Source: Bacteroidia bacterium
GTDB taxonomy: Bacteria; Bacteroidota; Bacteroidia; Bacteroidales; Prolixibacteraceae
Length of the DNA stretch: 64,000 nt
Reading direction: 5' to 3'
Assembly (NCBI GenBank): GCA_026391315.1
Contig: JAPLDT010000101.1
Location: 1 to 64,000 of the forward strand
Shown here: piece by piece, positions 34,720 to 43,414 of the stretch
Layout: every line of letters starts with the position of its first letter
How positions within the stretch are numbered: the stretch's first letter is position 1
Program-made: the position numbers and the translations under genes
Notes under the pieces: model-generated
What the model was told of the DNA's origin: nothing
Databases searched by the model: none
The model's input: the letters and a program-made list of their open reading frames with translations, nothing else

Positions 34720-34722
34720 TCC

Positions 34723-34850
34723 GGTCGCAAACCTCAGCAGATTGCTTCGCTGCGCTCGCAATGAGGTTACTTTGTGGATGGTGGTGGGTATTGAACAACT
34801 TGCGACCGTCATTGCGACCACGAGGAACGAAGTGGGAAGCAATCTGCTGT
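34723..34850. repeat. CAGATTGCTTCGC-type inverted repeat
   Basis: The arms 34723-34764 and 34810-34849 share GCAGATTGCTTC and CGCAATGA in opposite orientation, giving a long imperfect hairpin. A partial third copy (GAACCGTCATTG, AGCAATCCGTTG) follows to about 34905. The element fills the gap between convergent birA and the SRPBCC gene. Confidence 0.8.
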
Positions 34851-34916
34851 ATCCCAATCATCAAGCAAAACGAACCGTCATTGGTGGTAAGTGAAGCAAT
34901 CCGTTGTCTAGCGTAC

Positions 34917-35381
34917 TTATTCCAGAGAATAATCGATGGTCGTCAGCATATCAGCCACCTTCTCAATCCCTTTCTCCAGGTATCCACCCACCATCATTTT
35001 GACCATCATGTTGAGTTCAGCGTGGAGCGTCAACCTCATTTTACAATGGTTGTCATCGATTGGGGCGAGCTGTACCCAAAAAGTAACCGGAAATGGTACG
35101 GATTTCTCTCCCTGGAATTTGATGGATTTGTAAGGTTCACGTTCAACGATCTCGATTCCGACATTCCCAACCGGACTAATGGTAAAGCTGCAACGATCTT
35201 CGGTGGCAGAGAAATCGTCGACCTTAAAACCCTTGGTGTCGACCCCCTTTTTGTTGAGTTCTTCAATCTTTTCGGCAGATACGAACTGCTCCAGGTTTTT
35301 CAGGTTGGAGAGTTTGGCAAACACCGATTCCTGCGACCAGGCGATCTCACGCGGTTCACTCACATATTTTTCAATTCCCAT
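34917..35381 (-). CDS. SRPBCC-fold (START/polyketide cyclase-like) protein
   Basis: A 154-aa single-domain protein. The pattern of a helix-grip fold is visible: an N-terminal strand followed by EIAWSQESVFAKLSNLKNL, a series of amphipathic strands (IEIVEREPYKSIKFQG, VTFWVQLAP, CKMRLTLHAEL) and a long C-terminal helix (MMVKMMVGGYLEKGIEKVAD). The fold binds hydrophobic ligands in a cavity, but the ligand is unknown. The start at 35381 (MGIEKYVSEPR) is the one that matches the domain; an upstream in-frame ATG adds 18 unlikely residues. It follows pyrE by about 100 bp. Confidence 0.8.
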   Translation of the reverse strand: MGIEKYVSEPREIAWSQESVFAKLSNLKNLEQFVSAEKIEELNKKGVDTKGFKVDDFSATEDRCSFTISPVGNVGIEIVEREPYKSIKFQGEKSVPFPVTFWVQLAPIDDNHCKMRLTLHAELNMMVKMMVGGYLEKGIEKVADMLTTIDYSLE

Positions 35382-35484
35382 GATGTTGTTGGTTCGGTTC
35401 TTAAATTTAAATTGGCGGAGGATAGGGGTGGCCACAAAGGGCCACCTCTACTTTATCCTTTTTACTTTATCCTTTATCCTTCTC

Positions 35485-36117
35485 TTACCTTCCCCAGGTT
35501 TCCGGAGTTTTTCTCCAGTTGTTCAGACTTGCCAGTTGCTTATCGTTGATTTCGCCCGAATCGTGGGCCAACTTCAAAAGAACATTGTAATTGCTAAGGG
35601 AGGTTAGCTCAATGTCTGCATTTTCGAAATTAGCTGCGGCATGAGGAAAATTGTAGGTGAAGATGGCCAGCATTCCCAAAACTTCCGCACCGTAATTGCG
35701 AACCGCTTGTGCAGCATTCAGGGAGGAGGTGCCTGTTGAGACCAGGTCTTCGATGATCACAGTTTTGGTTCCTTGCGGGATGTCGCCTTCAATCAGGTTC
35801 TCCAGTCCGTGGCCCTTGGGGGCGGAACGAATATAGATAAATGGCAATCCAAGCGCTTCAGCAACCAATACCCCATGCGCTATGGCGCCAGTAGCTACAC
35901 CGGCAATGGCCTCGGCATCAGGGTACTTTTCGCGTACAAGTTCTGAAAATGCCTTGCAGATGAAAGTACGGGTCGCGGGATAGGATAAAATCTTCCTGTT
36001 ATCGCAATAGATCGGGGCTTTCCAGCCTGATGCCCAGGTAAATGGCGCATCGGGTTGTATCTTTATGGTGTTGATTGCCAGCAACTGTCTGGCAACTTCA
36101 ATTTCTCTTTGTTCCAT
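35485..36117 (-). CDS. pyrE: Orotate phosphoribosyltransferase PyrE
   Basis: Converts orotate and PRPP to orotidine monophosphate in pyrimidine synthesis. The 210-aa protein has normal length. The PRPP-binding motif is VIIEDLVSTGTSSLNAA, with the catalytic flexible loop around RSAPKGHGLENLIEGD and the substrate segment FTWASGWKAPIYCDNR. It precedes the SRPBCC gene, with a stretch of AAAGGATAAAG-like repeats (35450-35483) in the gap. A TAnnTTTG box is 17 nt before its ATG. Confidence 0.96.
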   Translation of the reverse strand: MEQREIEVARQLLAINTIKIQPDAPFTWASGWKAPIYCDNRKILSYPATRTFICKAFSELVREKYPDAEAIAGVATGAIAHGVLVAEALGLPFIYIRSAPKGHGLENLIEGDIPQGTKTVIIEDLVSTGTSSLNAAQAVRNYGAEVLGMLAIFTYNFPHAAANFENADIELTSLSNYNVLLKLAHDSGEINDKQLASLNNWRKTPETWGR

Positions 36118-36134
36118 CGTTAATTGATTTTGTG

Positions 36135-36142
36135 CAAAGTTA
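36135..36142 (-). promoter_or_regulatory. Putative -7 box TAACTTTG before pyrE
   Basis: Minus-strand match to TAnnTTTG, 17 nt before the pyrE ATG at 36117. Confidence 0.5.
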
Positions 36143-36301
36143 AGCTTTTTTACTATTTTTAGTCAGCGGGCAAGTGTATGTTTTTGTGAGGTTACTGACT
36201 GTCACATTGTTTTTTTATTTCCACGTATTCTAAAAATGAAACTTATATCTCAAAAAAAAATACTTTTACTATTACATACAAAACGCTAAAACTGAATTAT
36301 T

Positions 36302-36553
36302 ATGATGTCAAAGAAAATGGGAATAATTTTTATTTGCTTGATAGCAATATCTGGTGTGATTGAGTTTTCATTTAAGCAAAGTGCAATTGCTCATATTATT
36401 GCCAGAGTAATACTTTTAATATTTGGCATTTATTTCCTTACTGAAAAAGATTTCAAAACAAAATACCCAAAAGCAGTAAGTATGAGGCCACAATTGATAA
36501 TCTTAATAGTTGTTATTATGGCCCTGACTGTTTATCAATATATTATTAAATAA
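36302..36553 (+). CDS. Small three-helix membrane protein, function unknown
   Basis: An 83-aa hydrophobic protein with three predicted transmembrane helices (about residues 6-20 IGIIFICLIAISGV-like, 28-46 AHIIARVILLIFGIYFL and 64-81 LIILIVVIMALTVYQY), separated by a lysine-rich loop (KDFKTKYPKAV). It matches no family I recognise. It is AT-rich compared with pyrE and followed by a MITE-like element. The coherent hydrophobic pattern and correct ATG start support a real gene, but the short length leaves doubt. Confidence 0.55.
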   Translation: MMSKKMGIIFICLIAISGVIEFSFKQSAIAHIIARVILLIFGIYFLTEKDFKTKYPKAVSMRPQLIILIVVIMALTVYQYIIK

Positions 36554-36594
36554 TTGCTTAAAGATTATTTCTCTTTAAGCCTCAACTCTTGAGT

Positions 36595-36786
36595 CTGTTT
36601 AAAATTTGTTTTTTTGTCCCGAAAGGGATATAATGTTGGTAGAATATGGATTAAAATCTAAATTCCGTCCCGTACGGGACGGGATATTTTGAGGTCTATT
36701 CTCTTTCTACCGACATTATGTGCCTACGGCACGGTGCTGATCAAGTGATTTCTGATGATAAAATGGAAACAATAAAATTTAAACAG
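36595..36786. mobile_element. MITE-like element, copy 2
   Basis: About 192 bp bounded by CTGTTTAAAATTT (36595-36607) and the complement of CTGTTTAAATTTT (36774-36786), exactly the ends of copy 1 at 26804-26981. Inside are GTCCCGAAAGGGAT, TCCCGTACGGGA and GCCTACGGC palindromes, and an inverted pair around ATAATGTTGGTAGAATA and TATTCTCTTTCTACCGACAT. No transposase frame is present. Confidence 0.78.
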
Positions 36787-36803
36787 TTTCTTACATAGAT
36801 ATA

Positions 36804-39641
36804 ATGAAAATAATTATGTCTAATTATATTCTAATTACAGTTTTGCTCTTCACGGACCTGGTTGTTTCAGGGCAGAATCTCAAAAACATTGTTCTTGATC
36901 CTTCCTCTTCAACAGTAGTCATCGGATTTGTTACCACGGCTGACTCCAAACTAAACTTGCCGCAATCCATTCCAATTGTTTCGTATGAAGTTTGCAAGAA
37001 AAACGACCTGCTGCACAAAGAGTTATTTACCACTTCCGCATCCAAAAACAGTTCCTCGAAAATTCAGGTTTCCACAATGACGGAAGAAAGCTATCATCCC
37101 GGATACAAGGCTGTTCTAACTTTTAAAAATATTTCGCAGGATACAATTTGGCTTACCAATGTTGTGCCATTTGGCTTCACCGGCGACAAGGTGTGTCTGA
37201 CCGGGAAAGGGGACCATCCGTTGTCGAGAAGTTACCTCTTCAGACCGGGATTTGAACCTGTCAACTGCATTTTGCCCGACAACGCATGGGAAACCGGATT
37301 CTCCGATATCACCGTTAATGATACGTTGAAAGTATCCGCAATCACCCGAAGAAGCCGCGACAACATGGTGAAGGCGGTCCGGCATCGTTTTGAGACGGAA
37401 ATGGCCCCGGGCGGTGCGGTGCAGTACAATCTGTATGCCGATTTTCACATGGGCAACTGGCAGGATGGGCTTCGGTTGATGTTTCAGAATCGGATGCTTT
37501 ACGATGTGGAACCCGGCAAATTTGACAGTCAAATGCTGGAAAGAAAGGATCTCCAGTGGATCCGGCATGCCTATGTTTCGCATCTGATCATGGCATGGAA
37601 TGGTATGTTCTACGACGATGCCGATCAGAAATTTCACCTGGAGGAGTTTGTCAAAAAGGGTAAAAAACTTTACGGAGGCGACGATTTTATCGGCATCTGG
37701 CCAACCTGGCCTACGCTTGGCGTTGACCGGCGCAACCAGTGGGACCTCTTTCGGGACCTGCCGGGAGGAACCGGGCAACTGAAGCTGGAGGCTGAAAAGT
37801 TGAACAAATTGGGATCTCACCTCTTTATTTGCTACAATCCATGGGATGAGAGCACCCGAAGCGAAAACCATGCGGGCGGAATGGCAGAACTCATCGCTGC
37901 AACCCATGCTGACGGCGTCGTTCTTGATACCCGCGGAGCATCCAGCAAAGCGCTTCAACAGGCGGCAGATTCCGTTCGCAAAGGGGTGATCATGTATTCG
38001 GAAGGAATGGCCGTACCCAAAGATATGCAGGGCATAGTGGCAGGCCGGGTGCACAATGCTCTTTATTATTGTCCGATGCTGAACCTGAACAAAATCATCA
38101 AACCGGAATTCGCCATCTTCAGGGTGGCCGAAATTTACAAGGAGCCGATCCGGCGGGAGTTCTGTCTTTCTTTCTTCAACGGATACGGCACAGAGCTGAA
38201 TATCTTCGCCCCCGGAATCCCCGAATGGGCAGATGAGCAATACCGGTTTTTAGGAAGAATTGCGAGGATTCAACGCGAGAATTCTGAAAATTTCACAAGC
38301 AGGGCGATCACTCCGCTGTTGTCGACCACCACCGACCAAATATTTGTAAACAGTTGGCAAACAACAACCAAAACGATCTATACCATCTTTAGCTTGATTC
38401 CGCAAGGATACAAAGGTGGCCTGTTTGAGATTAAACCCCTGCCGGGAATGCACTTTGTGGATCTTTGGCAACACGAGGAGAAGCAGCCAATCAAAAATGG
38501 TATAAGCTGGTTGATCGGGGCGGAAACGGATGCCTTCAACCAAAGCTGGCTTGGCACCAACAACGAAGGGGCAGTGGATTGCATCGCGCAACTTCCTGAA
38601 TTGATTACGGCAACACTGGCGGGCGATGAACTTTCAATTCACGTTGGGAAAGGTGATTCCATCAGGATTTGGGCGGGCGTTCCCGACTACCAAAAGCATC
38701 CGCTGGTGATGAAAGCCAAAGATCAAACCATCCGGCTAACGGATCATTTTGGACGGTTCGAAGGGAGATTTGTTATCCAGCTATTCGAAAAAGATCAACT
38801 ACTCGACGAAAAAATTGTTTCAATCCTACCGGGAACGCCGCGACTGATCAGTCATTCGGAAAAAACGGAGGTTGCCGTGAAGGTCCCAACCGGGATGGTA
38901 AAAATTCCTGACGGGAAATTTAAGTTTCATGCCACCAACGGGGACGAATTTATTCCCTATCCAAAAGAAAATGAGGGGAAAATCTTCGATATGCCATCTT
39001 TTTTCATGGATAAATTCCCGATTACGAACAGTCAGTTCAAAAAATTTCTGGACAATACCGATTACCAACCGGCCGACAGCGCTAATTTTCTGAAGAATTG
39101 GATAAAAAGGAGTTTCCCGGTAGGTCAGGAGCAATATCCTGTTGTCTATATTTCGTACGAAGATGCCAAGGCTTATGCCAAATGGGCGGGGAAACGACTG
39201 CCAACGGAACTGGAGTGGCAATATGCCGCGCAAACTGCCGCTTGCAATGAATGGCCCTGGAAGCAGAAACAGCAGATCCGGCGTGCCGAAGAGGCAGTGA
39301 CGAATACCCTGACGATCTTCAAAATCCAGGGAATCGAAAAAGGCAGATGCAACGCGGGCGATGGTTCGCTCTACCCGGTCGGCAGGTATCCCAAAGGAGC
39401 AAATCCTTACGGACTGCAGGATCTGGTCGGATGTGTCTGGCAACTTACCAACGACCTTTACCTCAATGGAAGCTACCGTTACATCCTCATAAAAGGCGGA
39501 AGTTATTTCAATCCCTCCTCAAGTTGGTGGTATGTTCAGGGCGGTCCGAGGGAACTTCATTACCGGCAATTCTTGTTGCGGGTATCGGAAGGCTTCGAAC
39601 GGAATGCAACAGTAGGGTTCAGGTGCGTCAAAGATTTGTAG
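36804..39641 (+). CDS. Exported glycosidase-like protein fused to a formylglycine-generating-enzyme-like (FGE/SUMF1) domain
   Basis: A 945-aa protein with a probable signal peptide (hydrophobic residues 8-20, then SGQ). The middle (about 220-560) looks like a TIM-barrel glycosidase core (WPTWPTLGVDRRNQWDLF, DGVVLDTRGASSK, VIMYSEGMAVPKDMQGIVAG), but I cannot assign a GH family. From about residue 692 on there is an FGE/sulfatase-modifying-factor domain (GMVKIPDGKFKF, FFMDKFPITNSQFKKFL, GKRLPTELEWQYAAQ, NPYGLQDLVGCVWQLTND, NATVGFRCV). The two copper-binding cysteines of active FGE, usually after the RGGS motif, are missing: here the stretch is KGGSYFNPSSSWW. The domain is therefore more likely a structural or binding module than a true formylglycine synthase. 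It lies 1.5 kb before a GH127-type gene. Confidence 0.75.
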   Translation: MKIIMSNYILITVLLFTDLVVSGQNLKNIVLDPSSSTVVIGFVTTADSKLNLPQSIPIVSYEVCKKNDLLHKELFTTSASKNSSSKIQVSTMTEESYHPGYKAVLTFKNISQDTIWLTNVVPFGFTGDKVCLTGKGDHPLSRSYLFRPGFEPVNCILPDNAWETGFSDITVNDTLKVSAITRRSRDNMVKAVRHRFETEMAPGGAVQYNLYADFHMGNWQDGLRLMFQNRMLYDVEPGKFDSQMLERKDLQWIRHAYVSHLIMAWNGMFYDDADQKFHLEEFVKKGKKLYGGDDFIGIWPTWPTLGVDRRNQWDLFRDLPGGTGQLKLEAEKLNKLGSHLFICYNPWDESTRSENHAGGMAELIAATHADGVVLDTRGASSKALQQAADSVRKGVIMYSEGMAVPKDMQGIVAGRVHNALYYCPMLNLNKIIKPEFAIFRVAEIYKEPIRREFCLSFFNGYGTELNIFAPGIPEWADEQYRFLGRIARIQRENSENFTSRAITPLLSTTTDQIFVNSWQTTTKTIYTIFSLIPQGYKGGLFEIKPLPGMHFVDLWQHEEKQPIKNGISWLIGAETDAFNQSWLGTNNEGAVDCIAQLPELITATLAGDELSIHVGKGDSIRIWAGVPDYQKHPLVMKAKDQTIRLTDHFGRFEGRFVIQLFEKDQLLDEKIVSILPGTPRLISHSEKTEVAVKVPTGMVKIPDGKFKFHATNGDEFIPYPKENEGKIFDMPSFFMDKFPITNSQFKKFLDNTDYQPADSANFLKNWIKRSFPVGQEQYPVVYISYEDAKAYAKWAGKRLPTELEWQYAAQTAACNEWPWKQKQQIRRAEEAVTNTLTIFKIQGIEKGRCNAGDGSLYPVGRYPKGANPYGLQDLVGCVWQLTNDLYLNGSYRYILIKGGSYFNPSSSWWYVQGGPRELHYRQFLLRVSEGFERNATVGFRCVKDL

Positions 39642-40139
39642 ACCCTGAGCGGTGTGGTACCCTGAGCGAAGGGCCGATAGAATCAAAAGACCACCGATCC
39701 CCGAGCGAAGCCGAGGGGTGTAGGGAGTCGAGTTAAAGAAGGGAAAATTATGTTCTCAGAGCTTCCCTTCACTGAGACTGCCGAAGTGACTAATGAATGA
39801 CATTGATACGCCGGTCCCCGAGCTTGTCGAGGGGTCAAAGGAGTCGAATAAATATATGGAGAATGATCCCAGAGTAAAGCCGAAGGGCGACAGACACTCA
39901 TCAAGAACGAACAGTAAAACCAATTTAGAATGAACGATCTTAGTGATACCTTTGTGATTTGGTGCCTTAGTGGCAGGTTTTTTTCTCTACAAAGGCGCTT
40001 GGTTATCAGTAGATTAGCTGCAATAGTTTTCGACACCATATTTGTGAGTTAAGGACAGATCCAATTTTGTTTAGAAAATATTTAATAACTGAGAAAAACG
40101 AAATTTATATTTATATTAAAAATTTATACCATTTACACT
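39642..40139. repeat. 498-bp gene-free region with GAGCGAAGCCGAGGGG and GAGCTTGTCGAGGGG repeats
   Basis: Units of the dispersed GC-rich repeat occur at about 39645-39675, 39699-39720 and 39815-39850, interleaved with GGGAGTCGA and GAGTCGAATA remnants. The second half (about 40050-40139) is strongly AT-rich and leads into the nuclease-like gene. No gene was recognised. Confidence 0.7.
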
Positions 40140-40991
40140 ATGCCTCCTACTCTAGTAAACCCAAATGATATAAACACCAGGCAACTATTTTCGGTTAAAC
40201 AAATTCTCTTATCGCGTGGCTTTGAAGTAATAAATGAGGATACTAGCGAAAAGCTTTTAATTACAGAGGAAAATATATATGATGCCATTTGGGTAAAAAT
40301 ATTTAATGTTTTTAATGATTATGGGTTTCGGACTGAATTAAAGAACTTTCTTTATAATCAAAATGAAGTTACATCTATTGAAGTAAAAGAAATTGTAACA
40401 CATCCTAAGTTTGTAAGAGAGCGTTCAAGGTTTGATAATACATTTGAATGGTTTGCTGGTGAGTTAATGATAAAAAAATTTGCTGCATTTTCAGCTTCGT
40501 TTGGGGTGACTATTCGCGATATTATGCGTAATACCACAGCAACCTCTGCGGGTGATTATGATTCATTGGTGGTACTCAGGAACACTAATCTGGCTTACTT
40601 TGAATGCAAAGCAGGAGGATTTGATAACTCGGCAATAATGAAATGCTACGAAAGAATGTTATCCTTAAACTGTGAATATTCAATTTTAATATGTGTTAAA
40701 AATATTGAGGAAGAACAGATTATTTGGGAGTGTTCAAAAGTTATTGTGCCAGTTACCAATGGACATGATTTTAACAAAATATACATTAAAGGTAGAGAAT
40801 TAGATATTATTTACGATTTGCACAACTGTTATATAATTGATCTATCTAGAAATTTTGAAAATAAAATTCGAACAATATTAAGAGTTAACGCAGCTAAAAT
40901 AAATCAATTGCATTATGGGATGAGCTTTGACAACGACACTTTTAATAAATTAGGTTATGAAGTGCAAACATTAGATAGTAAGCATTATTAA
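40140..40991 (+). CDS. Putative PD-(D/E)XK nuclease-fold protein
   Basis: A 283-aa protein from an AT-rich gene. Its centre shows the restriction-endonuclease-like core: a helix with conserved acidic residues (EWFAGELMIKKFAAF, E103 and E108), then GDYDSLVVLRNTNLAYFECK, in which D141 and E155-C-K157 form the D...ExK metal site on consecutive strands, followed by a helix (SAIMKCYERMLSL). The ExK strand resembles the nuclease domain of Card1/Can2-type effectors, but no CARF domain is visible. The N-terminal 90 residues and the C-terminal 90 residues are unassigned. It stands alone between repeats with no methylase or other defence gene. Family identity and activity are inferred from motif pattern only. 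Confidence 0.6.
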   Translation: MPPTLVNPNDINTRQLFSVKQILLSRGFEVINEDTSEKLLITEENIYDAIWVKIFNVFNDYGFRTELKNFLYNQNEVTSIEVKEIVTHPKFVRERSRFDNTFEWFAGELMIKKFAAFSASFGVTIRDIMRNTTATSAGDYDSLVVLRNTNLAYFECKAGGFDNSAIMKCYERMLSLNCEYSILICVKNIEEEQIIWECSKVIVPVTNGHDFNKIYIKGRELDIIYDLHNCYIIDLSRNFENKIRTILRVNAAKINQLHYGMSFDNDTFNKLGYEVQTLDSKHY

Positions 40992-41029
40992 ACTAATAAA
41001 GTAAAATTGCAAACTGCTATTATCGAATG

Positions 41030-41102
41030 TGTTGCGTTAGGCCGGCTAATGAGAGAAATACGGAGCTTTCTGCAACGTTGAAGTTTAGTGCTGGCTAACA
41101 AT
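41030..41102. repeat. Imperfect hairpin GTTAGGCCGGC ... GCTGGCTAAC
   Basis: The arms at about 41035-41045 and 41090-41099 can pair with small bulges over a 45-nt loop. It lies in the 212-bp gap between the nuclease-like and GH127-type genes. The ends superficially resemble integron attC core sites. Confidence 0.35.
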
Positions 41103-41203
41103 TAGTACTCCGAAACCCACCCGAACGCATGGCCAGAAACCAATATAAGCGGTAAATTTATAAAGTAATTTTGAGATCAAAACAATATAGATACGTGGAC
41201 ATA

Positions 41204-43219
41204 ATGAAAAACTATTCTGCCTTAATACTCCTATTCGTTTTTCTCTCTTTTTCGTTGATGGCTTCCGCGCAACAAAGCAATAATCCCTCCAATTACCTAA
41301 ACAACAGATCTCCACTGATCTCAAAACCATTTATTGAACTTCCACTTGGGGCAATATCCCCGGAAGGGTGGCTGAAAGACCAACTGTTGCGCCAGAAGAG
41401 TGGCATGACCGGTCACCTTGATGAGATCTATGAAAAGGTGATGGGCAATCGGAACGGATGGCTGGGCGGAGATGGCGATGTGTGGGAGAGAGGACCCTAC
41501 TGGATCGACGGTCTGTTGCCGCTGGCCTATATCTTAAAGGACGATGCACTCATCGCCAAAGTGAAACCATGGGTCGAATGGGCGCTGAACAGCCAGCAAG
41601 CGAATGGCTATTTTGGTCCTTCGGTTGACCATGCGAATGAGCCTGGATTGCAGCGCAGCAATGCCAGGGATTGGTGGCCCAAGATGGTGGTGCTGAAATT
41701 CTTGCAGCAATATTATTCTGCAACGCAGGATGAACGGGTGATCCGTCTGATGCTCAATTATTTTAAATACCAGTTGAAAGAGCTGCCCAAGACTCCGCTG
41801 AACCATTGGACCCACTGGGGCGAAGACCGTGGCGGGGACAACCTGGCTGTGGTCTACTGGCTCTACAACCTGACCGGCGAAAAATTTCTGCTGGAATTGG
41901 GCGAGTTGATTCACAAACAAACAGTCAACTGGACGGATGCCTTTCTGACCGGACAACTTCGTAACCAGTGGAGTTTTCACTGCGTCAATGTGGCCCAGGG
42001 GATGAAAGAGCCTGGCGTCTATTATCAGCAAACAAAAGACAAAAAGTATGTGGAGGCAGTGAAGGCAGGATTGGCTGATCTGAAGGCCTTCCATGGTTTC
42101 CCGGATGGGTTGTATGGCGCAGATGAGATGCTGCACGGCAACAATCCTACCCAGGGCTCTGAGTTCTGCTCAGCCGTTGAGATGATGTTTTCGATGGAAA
42201 GCATCCTTCCGGTTACGGGAGAGGTAGCTTTTGCCGATCAGCTGGAGCGGGTCGCTTTCAATGCATTGCCTACTCAGGCAACTGACAATTACGATAGCCG
42301 TCAGTATTTTCAGCAGACCAACCAGGTAATGGTGAGCCATCACCCCAGAAATTTCAATACGGCTTACGAAGGTACCGGACAGCTCTTTGGTCCGCTGACG
42401 GGTTATCCCTGCTGCACCTCCAACATGCACCAGGGATGGCCGAAATTCACTCAGAATCTGTGGTATGCCTCAGCAGACAATGGCATTGCAGCGCTTGTCT
42501 ATGCGCCATCAAAAGTAAAGGCTAAAGTTGGCAAAGGCACCAATGTTGAAATCACCGAATCCACCAATTATCCGTTTGATGAATCCATTCGTTTCAGAAT
42601 TAAAATTGAGAAGAGGACCAGCTTTTCTTTTCATCTGAGAATTCCGGCCTGGTGCAAAAAATCAGCTATCCGGATCAATGGCCAATTGTGGGGCGAACCC
42701 GATGGAAACAACCTAGCCACCATTACCCGCGAATGGTCTGACGGTGATGCTGTGGTTTTGTCGCTTCCTATGCAGGTTACGGTAAGTCGCTGGTACGAGA
42801 ATTCGGCAGTTGTGGAACGGGGTCCGCTGGTCTACGCCCTTAAAATAGGGGAGGAGTGGAAAAAAGTGGTGAACACGGATAAATATGGTCCGTTTTATTA
42901 CGAAGTACTTCCATCTACACCCTGGAATTTTGGATTGCTGACTGCGGCCATTGCCAATCCTGGTAAGGAGTTTGAGGTTGTGAAACGTGCGGTATCACCG
43001 GGAAGTTACCCCTGGAACCAGGAGAATGCCCCGATCGAAATCAAAACCAAAGGAGTCGTTATCCCATTCTGGACACTCTACAATGGATCGGCAGGACCGT
43101 TGCCATACAGTGAGCAGGACCAGCTGAAAACCGACCCGCCGGTTGAAATTACGCTTATTCCATATGGCTGCACTACGCTTAGGATTACCGAATTTCCGGT
43201 AGCGAGGATTAAAGAATAA
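41204..43219 (+). CDS. GH127-type (DUF1680) beta-L-arabinofuranosidase-like glycoside hydrolase
   Basis: A 671-aa exported hydrolase. From ATG 41204 the protein opens with a signal peptide (MKNYSALILLFVFLSFSLM, then ASAQ). The upstream part of the frame to 41171 is not needed. The (alpha/alpha)6-type catalytic domain carries the zinc-site residues of GH127: E320 and C322 in GSEFCSAVEMMFS and the pair C403-C404 in GYPCCTSNMHQGW. In the characterised bifidobacterial enzyme the equivalent Glu-Cys-Cys-Cys set binds zinc and supplies the nucleophilic cysteine. A C-terminal beta-sandwich follows (FRIKIEKRTSFSFHLRIPAW). The likely substrate is an arabinofuranose-containing glycan, but related families act on other sugars. 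Confidence 0.85.
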   Translation: MKNYSALILLFVFLSFSLMASAQQSNNPSNYLNNRSPLISKPFIELPLGAISPEGWLKDQLLRQKSGMTGHLDEIYEKVMGNRNGWLGGDGDVWERGPYWIDGLLPLAYILKDDALIAKVKPWVEWALNSQQANGYFGPSVDHANEPGLQRSNARDWWPKMVVLKFLQQYYSATQDERVIRLMLNYFKYQLKELPKTPLNHWTHWGEDRGGDNLAVVYWLYNLTGEKFLLELGELIHKQTVNWTDAFLTGQLRNQWSFHCVNVAQGMKEPGVYYQQTKDKKYVEAVKAGLADLKAFHGFPDGLYGADEMLHGNNPTQGSEFCSAVEMMFSMESILPVTGEVAFADQLERVAFNALPTQATDNYDSRQYFQQTNQVMVSHHPRNFNTAYEGTGQLFGPLTGYPCCTSNMHQGWPKFTQNLWYASADNGIAALVYAPSKVKAKVGKGTNVEITESTNYPFDESIRFRIKIEKRTSFSFHLRIPAWCKKSAIRINGQLWGEPDGNNLATITREWSDGDAVVLSLPMQVTVSRWYENSAVVERGPLVYALKIGEEWKKVVNTDKYGPFYYEVLPSTPWNFGLLTAAIANPGKEFEVVKRAVSPGSYPWNQENAPIEIKTKGVVIPFWTLYNGSAGPLPYSEQDQLKTDPPVEITLIPYGCTTLRITEFPVARIKE

Positions 43220-43249
43220 TGTGGAAATTGGGAAATATGAAAATGTGAA

Positions 43250-43380
43250 AATGAGAAGATGACCAATCCCTGAGCGTAGCCGAAGGGGCGAAAACTAGAT
43301 TGTCACCCCTCGGCTTCGCTCGGGGACCCGGATTCCGTTTTATATTTCGTCCCTTCGGCTCCGCTCAGGGAGCATGATTC
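43250..43380. repeat. GAGCGTAGCCGAAGGGG / CTCGGCTTCGCTCGGGG repeats
   Basis: Two oppositely oriented units (about 43260-43290 and 43305-43335) and a third at about 43350-43372 lie between convergent genes and can form hairpins. They are the same family as at 4.2, 39.7 and 46.8 kb. Confidence 0.75.
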
Positions 43381-43414
43381 GCAAACCAAATCGAAAATCC
43401 AAAATCAATAGCCC

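Noticed and set aside
37116-38240. Long 374-codon minus-strand frame opposite the glycosidase/FGE-like fusion
   Set aside because: It lies antisense to a clearly protein-like gene with recognisable domains and has no family features of its own.
41030-41102. Possible integron attC site
   Set aside because: GTTAGGC matches one core-site pattern, but the opposite core does not fit RYYYAAC and no integrase or cassette array is present.
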